From Peribacillus simplex (GTDB taxonomy: Bacteria; Bacillota; Bacilli; Bacillales; DSM-1321), in assembly GCF_900156045.1 (NCBI RefSeq), contig NZ_FTMX01000007.1, positions 62,001-126,000 of the forward strand: a stretch of 64,000 nucleotides of DNA. The letters are read 5' to 3'. Position numbers and translations under genes: made by a program. Under the pieces are notes generated by a model. That model ran no database searches and was not told the origin of the DNA. It saw nothing but the letters and a program-made list of their open reading frames with translations. Position 1 is the stretch's first letter. Each line of letters starts with the position of its first letter. Positions 16,199 to 24,177 of this stretch are shown one piece after another.

Positions 16199-18046
16199 AT
16201 GCTTACAACTAGAGAATATCGGATGGTAAGAGAATTACTCCAAACGGTAAATGCAATTCGAATCAAAGATTTATCGGAAGAATTTTGTGTTAGTGTTCGA
16301 ACGATTAAGAACGATTTGGATAATGTGAGAAGTTGGTTTAAAGAACAGGGAGTAACCTTTCACTCGCAACCCAATAAAGGAATATGGATTGAATGCTTAG
16401 AAGTAGAGCGTATATACTTGCGAAATAAAATGGAACAAATCGGAAAGTCAGAAATGTATCCAGATCAAAGCATCCGTGTGCACTTAATTATAGGGTACTT
16501 ACTTATTCAACCTGGCTACGTAACTGCACAAATGTTAGCTGACTATTTAGATGTTAGTAGAAACACAATTATTAATGATTTAAATCTAGTGGATGAATAT
16601 GTTAAACCGTGGATTGTTCACTTAGAAAGAAAGCAGCGATCAGGTTATCAATTAGTAGGAGAAGAGAAATATATACGACTATTATATGAACATATTATTA
16701 GAGAAGATTTAAGTCATGATAAAATTTACCAAATCATCATGTGTATTTTAAACGAAGAGGAAAATCAAGATGTAGAGTGGGCTTTGGGAGATGGCTTGTT
16801 ATTTAGTTATAACTTAGCAATGAAGTATATGCGCAAAGAGCTTAAACAAATAGAAAAAAACCTACACAAGCAATCTGAATTAATTACCCTTTTAATAAGG
16901 TTGATGGTTTCTGTTACAAGGCTGAGTTTGGGTTATTCATTAGGTAGTTATCGATTATTAAAAAGAGATAAATGTACAAAGCCACAGGAGAGCTTTTTGC
17001 TCAAAGTGATGGATAACATTTTCGAAGAAGCAGAATTAGCGTTACTTGAAAGTGAGTTTTTATACATTTCAGGAGGAATGTTTGAAGAAACGAAGCAAAT
17101 TGATAGTACGTATGTAACCAAACAAATTATTCGTTATGTGAGTGAAAAGGAAAATATAAATTATGACAATGATATGAAATTGTATAGTAATTTGTTAGCT
17201 CATTTATCGTTGCGCTTACAAAGTGGAACGACATATCTTGAAGAAATAAATCCATTCACTAATGAAATTAATAAAAATCACTCTACATTAATCCAAGCAA
17301 TTAAAGAAGCATGTCAATTTTATTTAGGGAATTATGTAATTTTGGCTCAGGAGTCATTTTGTGCGTTTATCGCTTTACATTTTCTCGTTTCCTATGAAAA
17401 TAAGTTAATTGATAAAAGGAAAAAAGCAAAAGCGATATACGTGTGTGCTACAGGGCACGGTGTAGCGAGACTTATAAAAAATAAAGTGGAACGGGAAATA
17501 CCTGATATTCACATTTTTGCTTATTGCTCAATTATGGAAGTGGACGAAATATGCAAGAAAGAACAAATTGACCTAATCGTTAGTGTTTTCCCTATTGAAG
17601 CTAATATACCTGTTATAGTTGTAAACCCTTTGCCGACAAAAAGTGATTTAAAGTCAATAAAAAAAGAAGTTGAAGCAATTATTAGTTGTGAATACAGACA
17701 GGTAGACAATTTTATAACAAACGAATCTTACGAAGAAAGAAATATGGAAAGCGAGGCTATTAGCCAAGAAATCATTGTAAAGGGATACGAAGTTTATCAA
17801 GAAATAATCTTTGGATTTTTCAAAGAAGCAGATCAACAAAATAAAAGAAATGCTTTAATGATGCACATTTTTTTAATGGTGCACCGCTATTACTTTGGTA
17901 AACAATATGACTATTTTTCTTATTCTAATGAAAATCTTAATGAAAAAGACGAACGGACAAAACAAAAATTGCAAGAAATTATGGAAAAAAATAATCTACA
18001 ACTTAACGATGCAGAATTAACAGCATTATTACAATATTTTAAGTAA
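16199..18046 (+). CDS. PRD-containing transcriptional regulator (BglG/MtlR/LicR type)
   Basis: A 615-residue regulator. Residues 1-60 form an HTH_11 domain (RIKDLSEEFCVSVRTIKNDL), residues about 95-160 a second Mga-type HTH (VTAQMLADYLDVSRNTIIND), followed by two PRD-like helical regions and an EIIB-like domain with its Cys416 in the loop YVCATGHGVARLI. No C-terminal EIIA domain and no sigma-54-interacting AAA domain is present, so it is DNA-binding, not LevR-like. PRD domains are phosphorylated by HPr or PTS EIIB, tying the operon to sugar-phosphotransfer status. The gene precedes the amidohydrolase by 15 bases and is probably the operon's own activator. Start ATG 16199 is preferred to 16166. 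Confidence 0.85.
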   Translation: MLTTREYRMVRELLQTVNAIRIKDLSEEFCVSVRTIKNDLDNVRSWFKEQGVTFHSQPNKGIWIECLEVERIYLRNKMEQIGKSEMYPDQSIRVHLIIGYLLIQPGYVTAQMLADYLDVSRNTIINDLNLVDEYVKPWIVHLERKQRSGYQLVGEEKYIRLLYEHIIREDLSHDKIYQIIMCILNEEENQDVEWALGDGLLFSYNLAMKYMRKELKQIEKNLHKQSELITLLIRLMVSVTRLSLGYSLGSYRLLKRDKCTKPQESFLLKVMDNIFEEAELALLESEFLYISGGMFEETKQIDSTYVTKQIIRYVSEKENINYDNDMKLYSNLLAHLSLRLQSGTTYLEEINPFTNEINKNHSTLIQAIKEACQFYLGNYVILAQESFCAFIALHFLVSYENKLIDKRKKAKAIYVCATGHGVARLIKNKVEREIPDIHIFAYCSIMEVDEICKKEQIDLIVSVFPIEANIPVIVVNPLPTKSDLKSIKKEVEAIISCEYRQVDNFITNESYEERNMESEAISQEIIVKGYEVYQEIIFGFFKEADQQNKRNALMMHIFLMVHRYYFGKQYDYFSYSNENLNEKDERTKQKLQEIMEKNNLQLNDAELTALLQYFK

Positions 18047-18061
18047 GTAGGTGAAAAAATA

Positions 18062-19216
18062 TTGGTCGAAGCAATAATCATTAAAAATGGCTATGTCGTT
18101 GATCCGGAAGTGTCAAAAATTCAAAAAAGAGACATAGGGATGTTAAATGGTAAATTTATCGATCCTACCATTATAGAAAGCTATGGAGCTGATATAAGTT
18201 ATATTGATGCAAATGGATCTTATGTAGCGCCAGGGTTCATTGACATTCATACCCATGTTTTTAAGGATTATACCACTTTAGGAATTGAAGCTGATAAGGT
18301 AGGTATCAACCAAGGTGTGACGACAATTATTGATGCAGGAAGTGCTGGTCTAGATAACTATGCAACGTTTAAACAGAAGGTGATTAACACCAGTAAAACA
18401 GAGGTTCTCGCCTTTCTGAATATTTCTACAAAAGGTTTATGTAATGAAGGAGGAGAACTTGCTAATCCAAATGATTTAATGGCAAGTGAAGAAGCGCGCA
18501 GTATATTCAGAACAGAACCATCTTTAGTTGGTTTAAAGGCAAGAATGAGTGGTTCAGTTGTTGGAAATAACGGATTATATCCTCTCCTGCACGCAAGAAA
18601 ATTGGCAGATGATTTGCATGTTCCTATCATGGTACACATTGGCAATCCTCCCCCACTAATTGAAGAAATCCTGCCAATGCTGAGAAAGGGGGATATTGTA
18701 ACACATGCCTTTCATGGTAAACCCAAAAATAAGATTATTACTCCGCATCAGGAATTAACTTCAGAAGCAATTAATTGCCTAAATAGAGGTGTTTTGTTTG
18801 ATGTTGGACATGGGGCAGCTAGTTTCAGTTTTAAGACATTATCAATTTATAAGGAAAAATACAACTATCCTTTTTCAATCAGTAGCGATCTTCATGTAAG
18901 AAATTACGAATCACCTGTAGGGAGTTTAATGCAAACTATGTCTAAAGTTAGAGGGCTAGGTTATTCATTATTGGAAGTTGTGGCAGCAGTAACTATGGAA
19001 CCAGCAAAAACACTTCATCTTACCGAACAAGGTACATTTGCTTCTGGTACAAGGGCAGACGTCACTCTTTTCTATGAAACGGATGTTTGCATGGAACTGA
19101 AAGATTCGGAAGGTGAACCAATGATCGTAGAAAAAGTGATTGAACCTTATTTGACTATACGAGAGGGAAAGAAGGTCTATGAAAGCAATGTTGGAACTAA
19201 ATCACAAAGAAATTAA
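18062..19216 (+). CDS. Amidohydrolase/deacetylase-family metallohydrolase (EF_0837/AHA_3915 type)
   Basis: A 384-residue TIM-barrel amidohydrolase related to dihydroorotase and D-aminoacylase. Visible metal-site elements are the HxH of FIDIHTHVFKD (about residue 63), the probable carbamylated Lys in LVGLKARMSGS, His in PIMVHIGNPP, His in VTHAFHGKP and the catalytic Asp in ISSDLHVRN. The family occurs specifically next to SFCGS/DUF4310-4312 genes in Enterococcus and Aeromonas. A deacylation or ring-opening step on the imported compound is likely, but no substrate is proven. Start is TTG 18062 with AGGTG upstream. It overlaps the next gene by 38 bases. Confidence 0.85.
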   Translation: MVEAIIIKNGYVVDPEVSKIQKRDIGMLNGKFIDPTIIESYGADISYIDANGSYVAPGFIDIHTHVFKDYTTLGIEADKVGINQGVTTIIDAGSAGLDNYATFKQKVINTSKTEVLAFLNISTKGLCNEGGELANPNDLMASEEARSIFRTEPSLVGLKARMSGSVVGNNGLYPLLHARKLADDLHVPIMVHIGNPPPLIEEILPMLRKGDIVTHAFHGKPKNKIITPHQELTSEAINCLNRGVLFDVGHGAASFSFKTLSIYKEKYNYPFSISSDLHVRNYESPVGSLMQTMSKVRGLGYSLLEVVAAVTMEPAKTLHLTEQGTFASGTRADVTLFYETDVCMELKDSEGEPMIVEKVIEPYLTIREGKKVYESNVGTKSQRN

Positions 19217-19532
19217 GCAGATGATCTTAAAAAGTGATGATGAAGAAAAGTGTAGAGAAATATTTAATAGATTACAGGTATTTATAAGAGAAAATGAGAT
19301 GCAGCCAACAGATGTGCAGTGGCTTTCCCTTGTATCACATGTAACAGCAATGGTTAATCGCAGTGTAAATGGAGAGGTAATACAAAGTTTTCATGCATCG
19401 CTTTTTTCAGAAGTATCACCTGCATCAATTGAAATGGCCGAAAAGGTTTGTGGATGGCTTACTAGTTTACAAGTAGACGAAAAATATCTATTATCTATTC
19501 ACTTTGAAAATATTAAAAATAATAAACAATAG
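19179..19532 (+). CDS. Stand-alone PRD protein (EF_0829/AHA_3910 type)
   Basis: A 117-residue all-helical protein with no DNA- or RNA-binding domain, matching a single PTS regulation domain. The LVSHVTAMVNRS segment supplies the conserved PRD His (H in SHV). Such one-domain PRD proteins accompany the SFCGS/DUF4312/DUF4311/DUF4310 cluster. It may be phosphorylated and interact with the regulator at 16199-18046 or with the transport module, which is inference. An alternative ATG lies at 19188. The 38-base overlap with the amidohydrolase gene suggests coupled translation. Confidence 0.75.
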   Translation: MKAMLELNHKEIKQMILKSDDEEKCREIFNRLQVFIRENEMQPTDVQWLSLVSHVTAMVNRSVNGEVIQSFHASLFSEVSPASIEMAEKVCGWLTSLQVDEKYLLSIHFENIKNNKQ

Positions 19533-19543
19533 GAGGAATACAG

Positions 19544-19909
19544 ATGAATCAAGTAGTTATTGTTATAGGGGATCGTCTAGGAAAAGGACAAAATGTTGGT
19601 AAAGGAATTGAAGCTGCGGGCGGGAAGGCGATTGTCATCGAGGGAGTCACTGCTGATATGAAATTGGGAGATGTAATGAAAGCGGAAAATGCTGACATTG
19701 GTATATCATTTTGTGGAAGTGGCGGTGCTGGTGCTATAACGGCACAAAATAAATATGGTTATAAAGCACGTTATGGAATGAAATCAATACAAGAGGGTAG
19801 AACAGCAGTTCAAGATGGAATTGAAGTGCTTGGTTTTAGTTTTATGGACCAGAAAGAGCTTGGTGAAGAAATAACTAAAGAGCTCATTAGACTAAGGAGT
19901 GAAAAGTGA
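19544..19909 (+). CDS. SFCGS-family glycine-rich protein (EF_0830/AHA_3911 type)
   Basis: A 121-residue cytosolic protein with an alternating strand/helix pattern. It starts MNQVVIVIGDRLGKGQNVGK and carries the family-naming motif ISFCGSGGAGA with Cys57 in a glycine-rich loop. Function is unknown in the literature I know. In size, a central Cys and alternating fold it is reminiscent of PTS EIIB components, but I see no established relationship. AGGAGG lies eight bases upstream of ATG. Its stop TGA overlaps the ATG of the DUF4312 gene. Confidence 0.85.
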   Translation: MNQVVIVIGDRLGKGQNVGKGIEAAGGKAIVIEGVTADMKLGDVMKAENADIGISFCGSGGAGAITAQNKYGYKARYGMKSIQEGRTAVQDGIEVLGFSFMDQKELGEEITKELIRLRSEK

Positions 19910-20264
19910 TGATTACTAAGGAAATGAATATTCAGGTAGCTTCTTCAGGTCACACAAAACAACAAGCCATTGGTTCAGCACTAAATCAAGTAAAAAAAAA
20001 ATAGTACAAGATGATTCACAGCTCATCATACGGCTTGAGCCAATCAATGTCGACGTCATTGAAGCATTCGAAATTACCTATACCGAGCACTTCTTATTCT
20101 TTTTCTTTCCTAAAGAAAGAAAAAAATACAGATATATGTTGGATGTTAAAGTAAGTGTATCAATAGTAAATGTCAGTGAAATACAGCATGAAAAACAAAT
20201 TCAAAAGAATGCCTTACCAGAATTTATAAAATACAAAATAAGGCAGTTTAGGCAGGTGAAATAA
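19909..20264 (+). pseudogene. DUF4312-family gene interrupted by a frameshift at a poly-A run (EF_0831 type)
   Basis: From ATG 19909 the frame reads MITKEMNIQVASSGHTKQQA and ends in a TAG at 20002-20004, directly after ten consecutive A residues. The neighbouring (-1) frame continues IVQDDSQLIIRLEPINVDVI and then a hydrophobic YTEHFLFFFFPKERKKYRYM segment, ending at TAA 20262-20264, which overlaps the DUF4311 start. The joined product, about 118 residues, fits the DUF4312 family that always accompanies SFCGS and DUF4311. No in-frame ATG permits reinitiation at the right place. It is either a true or artefactual indel, or is expressed by slippage on the A run. Confidence 0.75.
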
Positions 20265-21049
20265 TGGAAACGTTAACAATTTTGTATAAAGCGGTTTTAG
20301 TGGGAGCGTTAACAGGCTTTGCAATCGGAGCTGGGGCTGCCCGCATGTTCCATACACCGAAAGTTCAAGGGTTAGGATCTTTCCGTACTTTAGGAGAGTT
20401 AAACTCATGTGCAGGAGATAGTGTTTCACATTTCACATTTGGATTGGGTTTCTTTTTCAAAGCATGGGCATCTGCAGTTGGAGTCGGTGCAATAACTTCT
20501 GAAACGGATCATCGTGTGTTGCCGCATTGGACAGCAGCAATTGCATTAATGGGAAAAAGGAATCCTGAGGAGACGTTGCACAATCCAAAAAAAATGGGGA
20601 TTATTGGTGCGTTCGTTGGGGCGGTTACTGTGGCGTTTTTATGTACCACGGCATCAGCGATTCCTGAGTCTCTACAAGTCGTGGCCATGAAAGTACTTGG
20701 TCCGGCAGCCAATTTACTTATAGTTTATGTGATGCCAGCGATATTCTGGCTAGCTGCGATTGATGCTGGGAAACGTACAGGATTTTGGGGCACACTTTTC
20801 GGGGGAATTGCACAATTAATTATGGGTAATGCCGTTCCTGGGGTTGTTTTAGGGATCTTGCTTGGAAAAGGCGTCGATGACCTAGGGTGGACACGTGCAC
20901 CAAAAGTGATTTTTACGACGATTATAATATTATTTGCATTAAGTGCATTTTTCCGTGGAAGTGATTTAACTTTACTTACTCAAATGGATATTAATCATCC
21001 AGAATGGTTAACCAATTTACACAAACTGGTTGGACAAGAGGTGAAATGA
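20264..21049 (+). CDS. DUF4311 membrane protein (EF_0832 type)
   Basis: A 261-residue integral membrane protein with about seven hydrophobic segments rich in small residues. Polar or charged motifs inside the membrane part include ELNSCAGDSVSHFTFGLGFF near residue 46 and WLAAIDAGKRTGFWGTLFGG near 165, which could line a substrate path. Its ATG shares an A with the DUF4312 stop, and its stop overlaps the next gene's leader. Known only as a conserved partner of DUF4310; together they are the likely permease of the operon, by inference from position and topology. Confidence 0.85.
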   Translation: METLTILYKAVLVGALTGFAIGAGAARMFHTPKVQGLGSFRTLGELNSCAGDSVSHFTFGLGFFFKAWASAVGVGAITSETDHRVLPHWTAAIALMGKRNPEETLHNPKKMGIIGAFVGAVTVAFLCTTASAIPESLQVVAMKVLGPAANLLIVYVMPAIFWLAAIDAGKRTGFWGTLFGGIAQLIMGNAVPGVVLGILLGKGVDDLGWTRAPKVIFTTIIILFALSAFFRGSDLTLLTQMDINHPEWLTNLHKLVGQEVK

Positions 21050-21051
21050 TC

Positions 21052-21711
21052 ATGACAGATAATAAAACTATTAATTACAATTCATTTTGGTATGCGGACT
21101 GGGCTTTTCCGTTCTTCACAGCATTGTTGGCAGCAGGAACATTTACTGCTTGTCATATGTATGTAGTCCATGGTGTTGGGGCTTTTAATGATATCGCAGT
21201 TATCGCATTATTAAAAGCTGGTCTTGATGGTGGAGGTTATGGCGCCGCCGCGGCATTTGGCGCTAGTTTCTTATTTGCCAGAGTATTAGAAGGCCCGCTA
21301 GTTGGGATTTTGGATATCGGCGGTGCGTTAAATACTGGGGTTGGTGTTGGAATTCCTGCTATCTTACTTGCTGCCGGAATTACAGCTCCTGTTTATAATT
21401 TCCCTTTAGCTATTGCAACAGGATTACTTATTGGTTTAGCTATTGGATATATCATTGTTGGTATTCGTAAAATATCGATTAAATCCGCAAGCTCGACGTT
21501 TGGTGCGGATGTTATGATGGGCGCAGGAAATATGGCCGGCCGCTATTTTGGGCCACTAATTATTATCTCTGCTTGCCAAGCCTCTTTACCAGTTGGGTTG
21601 GGATCTATTATTGGCGCGTTATTATTTTACATCTGGAATAAACCAATAGCTGGTGGTGCGATTTTAGGAGCGATGTTATTTGGCGGATTTTTCCCGCTGC
21701 CACTAGAGTAA
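21052..21711 (+). CDS. DUF4310 membrane protein (EF_0833 type)
   Basis: A 219-residue integral membrane protein with about six hydrophobic helices and strongly glycine/alanine-rich stretches (GLDGGGYGAAAAFGASFLF, GILDIGGALNTGVGVGIPA). It forms a conserved pair with DUF4311 and is probably the second half of a permease. ATG 21052 is chosen because GAGGTG is nine bases upstream; ATG 21046 overlaps the DUF4311 stop and is too close to the Shine-Dalgarno. Nothing in the sequence resembles a known EIIC or EIID signature. Confidence 0.85.
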   Translation: MTDNKTINYNSFWYADWAFPFFTALLAAGTFTACHMYVVHGVGAFNDIAVIALLKAGLDGGGYGAAAAFGASFLFARVLEGPLVGILDIGGALNTGVGVGIPAILLAAGITAPVYNFPLAIATGLLIGLAIGYIIVGIRKISIKSASSTFGADVMMGAGNMAGRYFGPLIIISACQASLPVGLGSIIGALLFYIWNKPIAGGAILGAMLFGGFFPLPLE

Positions 21712-21720
21712 GGAGTAAGT

Positions 21721-22824
21721 ATGAATATATATGAACAAATTGGGCTCAAAAAAGTGATAAATGCTTGTGGGAAAATGACACCGCTAGGTATATCAGTTGT
21801 GAATGATTTAATCGCTGAATCGATGAAACAGGCGCTACAAGATTTTGTCGAGATAGATACGTTAATTCGCCATACAGGAAAAATAATTGCAAAGCATACC
21901 GATACAGAAGATGGTTGTCCAACAATGGGGGCGGCAGCTGGCGTGGCAATAAGTGTAGCCGCTACCATTTCTAAAACCAATTTACATGTTGTTGAACAGC
22001 TGCCATTTTTTGAAGGAACGGCAAATGAAATTATTATTCAAAAAGGGCATACAATACACTTTGGGGCAAGTATCAAACAAATGATTGCGCTTGGTGGTGG
22101 ACATGTCGTTGAAGCCGGGTACGCAAATCGAGTCTATCGGGAGCACATTGAACAATCAATTACTCCCAATACATCTGCATTACTCTATGTTAAATCCCAC
22201 CATTCAGTTCAAAAAGGCATGCTTCCATTAGAGGTTATGATTGATATTGCAAAGATACACAATATACCTTTAATTGTTGATGCTGCGGCCGAAGAAGATC
22301 TGAAAAAATATATAAAACTAGGTGCGGATATGGTCGTATACAGCGGTGGAAAAGCACTTAGTGGACCCACATCTGGATTTATTTGTGGAAAAAAAGAGTG
22401 GATGGAAGCATGTCGTATGCAATACAAAGGGATTGGCCGAGCAATGAAGGTGAGTAAGGAAGCGATGATTGGCTTAATCATCGCTCTTGAAAGTTATGAA
22501 TCGCAGTCCGTAGATCCTGATATACAGAAAGAAAAAATGATTAAGTTATGTAATGTTCTAGAGACAATACCGGGGATAACAACAGGAATAGAACAAGATG
22601 AAGCAGGACGTCCTATTTATCGTGCTCGTATCCAAATTGATGCCACAAAGACAGGAATTGCTGCTAATGAATTGAGCGAAGCGTTGAAAAAAAGCAATCC
22701 TGCCATCTATTTAAGAGATTACAATGCTGCTTCGGGTGTTTTACATGTCGATCCCCGTCCGTTATTTGAAAGTCAAGAGGATATTGTTGTTGATGGAATA
22801 ATAAGGATAATTGGAGGGGGATAA
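21721..22824 (+). CDS. DgaE-family PLP-dependent ammonia lyase
   Basis: A 367-residue fold-type I PLP enzyme of the SelA-like group. The Schiff-base lysine is Lys211 in VYSGGKALSGPTSGF, and the cofactor-binding Asp is in IPLIVDAAAEEDL (Asp187). In Salmonella, DgaE eliminates ammonia from D-glucosaminate-6-phosphate to give 2-keto-3-deoxygluconate-6-phosphate, which the adjacent aldolase splits. The same two-enzyme order is present here. The true substrate may be another 2-amino sugar acid, because the transporter genes differ from the Salmonella dga PTS. It starts nine bases after DUF4310 with AAGGAG. Confidence 0.85.
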   Translation: MNIYEQIGLKKVINACGKMTPLGISVVNDLIAESMKQALQDFVEIDTLIRHTGKIIAKHTDTEDGCPTMGAAAGVAISVAATISKTNLHVVEQLPFFEGTANEIIIQKGHTIHFGASIKQMIALGGGHVVEAGYANRVYREHIEQSITPNTSALLYVKSHHSVQKGMLPLEVMIDIAKIHNIPLIVDAAAEEDLKKYIKLGADMVVYSGGKALSGPTSGFICGKKEWMEACRMQYKGIGRAMKVSKEAMIGLIIALESYESQSVDPDIQKEKMIKLCNVLETIPGITTGIEQDEAGRPIYRARIQIDATKTGIAANELSEALKKSNPAIYLRDYNAASGVLHVDPRPLFESQEDIVVDGIIRIIGGG

Positions 22825-22829
22825 GTAAC

Positions 22830-23549
22830 ATGACAAATAAGCAAGTAATTTTCAACGTATTAGCTAAAGATTTAGTGAACGCAAAAGAACTTATTAACGT
22901 AGCTAATGAACAAATTTTAGTCGGATTAATGGTGAAAGATTTCCCATCAGAAGAAGAAGCTATTGAAGCGGTATTATCATTTAAATCCGCAGGCATCCCT
23001 GTTTCTGTTGGATTGGGTGCTGGAGATCCAACTGTTTGGAAAAGTGTAGTGAATGTTTCAACAAAAACAATCCCAGACCATATTAATCAAGTGTTCCCTG
23101 CAGCAGCTTATACCCTTGGAGCATTACAACGATTGGATGCTGAACATACAGTTGTTAATGCACTTATTGAACCGAGTGGAATGGCAGGTGAAGTATATAT
23201 TACAACCGGACCAAAAAGTAAGGAATTAAGAGAAAAGGTATCGTGTGAATTGGCGGCAACTATCCTAGCGGAAATTGGCATTCATTCTGTTAAATTTTAT
23301 CCGATTGATGGTGATAGCCGATTAGATGAAGTTGCGTTAATGGTAAGAGCTGCAGTGAAATCTGGAATTAAAATTTTTGAACCAACTGGCGGAATTAATT
23401 TAAATAATGTTCAAGTGATTGTGCAAACATGTTTTGATAATGGTGCTGAATTAGTTATACCTCATCTATATACATCAATCATTGATAAAAAAACCGGGAA
23501 AACTGAAGTGGAAAACTTGGAAAAACTTTTAAATATAGAATGGGAGTAA
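22830..23549 (+). CDS. KDPG-type aldolase family protein (DgaF/EF_0839-like)
   Basis: A 239-residue TIM-barrel protein of the 2-dehydro-3-deoxy-phosphogluconate aldolase group specific to this type of cluster. Characteristic segments are GIPVSVGLGAGDPTVWKSV, the probable Schiff-base Lys in SVKFYPIDGDSRLDEV and the phosphate-binding FEPTGGINLNNV near the end. The predicted reaction cleaves a ketodeoxy sugar-acid phosphate to pyruvate and glyceraldehyde 3-phosphate. It starts five bases after the ammonia lyase stop. It is the last gene of the operon; a terminator-like hairpin lies 210 bases downstream. Confidence 0.85.
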   Translation: MTNKQVIFNVLAKDLVNAKELINVANEQILVGLMVKDFPSEEEAIEAVLSFKSAGIPVSVGLGAGDPTVWKSVVNVSTKTIPDHINQVFPAAAYTLGALQRLDAEHTVVNALIEPSGMAGEVYITTGPKSKELREKVSCELAATILAEIGIHSVKFYPIDGDSRLDEVALMVRAAVKSGIKIFEPTGGINLNNVQVIVQTCFDNGAELVIPHLYTSIIDKKTGKTEVENLEKLLNIEWE

Positions 23550-24040
23550 GGTTTTCCAACTGTATGGGACTGAAAAACACCTGAGTGAAATCTAAAGAAT
23601 TCATCAGTCATTATTATCCTGGGAGGGGACAAGATTATTCAGAATACAGTGGGGATTTAGAGGGAGTGCTAGCCAATCCTTTACTTATAAATACCTATTC
23701 ATACCTTGTTGTGGGAAATGCAAATACTCTCTATAGAAGACAGTGGATTATAGTAATGTACGGCCTTTTCCCGATATTCTTCGGGGAAAGGCTATTGCTT
23801 TTTCTTTGGAAAACATCAGGAAATAAATCCTTTATTAGAAATTAAAATGTACTTTTCGTGATAAAAACGCACCAAATATTTGTTACGCTTTATCTTTTTC
23901 TACTTTCTCCTTCCACTTTCCCCCTTCATTCTTAGCCGGATAATTCTGCTTTATCTCGGCTTCTTGTGATAAGAAATCAGACTATAAAAATTCCCTTTAA
24001 ACGGTATATATATCAAATTATTTAAATGTAGTTTTTGTGG
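23550..24040. other. Region after the catabolic operon
   Basis: About 490 bases. A frame opening with GTG at 23585 (86 codons) has no ribosome binding site, resembles nothing I know and runs through the hairpin at 23762-23807, so I do not call it a gene. The region marks the return to less AT-rich DNA and carries the hairpin plus upstream sequence of amtB. Confidence 0.5.
23762..23807 (+). terminator. Probable terminator of the catabolic operon
   Basis: GCCTTTTCCC / GGGAAAGGC stem (one unpaired T) followed by TATTGCTTTTTCTTT. Confidence 0.65.
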
Positions 24041-24057
24041 TGTTACAAAACCTCACA
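24041..24057. promoter_or_regulatory. TnrA/GlnR operator upstream of amtB
   Basis: TGTTACAAAACCTCACA fits the TnrA/GlnR consensus TGTNA-N7-TNACA exactly. It lies 121 bases before amtB, matching the nitrogen-limitation control of the B. subtilis nrgAB operon by TnrA. Confidence 0.8.
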
Positions 24058-24177
24058 TGTTTTCGCGAAAAATAAAAATTAAGTTGAATTTTTAGAAAAT
24101 TAAGTATATGATAAAAAACATAACATAATAGTGTTAATAAACATAACATATATAAAAAACAAGGGGGAAAAAACAGT

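Noticed and set aside
16199..18046. PRD regulator considered as the sigma-54 activator (LevR type)
   Set aside because: It has no AAA+ domain and no GAFTGA motif.
23585..23845. 86-codon GTG-started frame after the catabolic operon
   Set aside because: No ribosome binding site, no family resemblance, and a terminator-like hairpin lies inside it.
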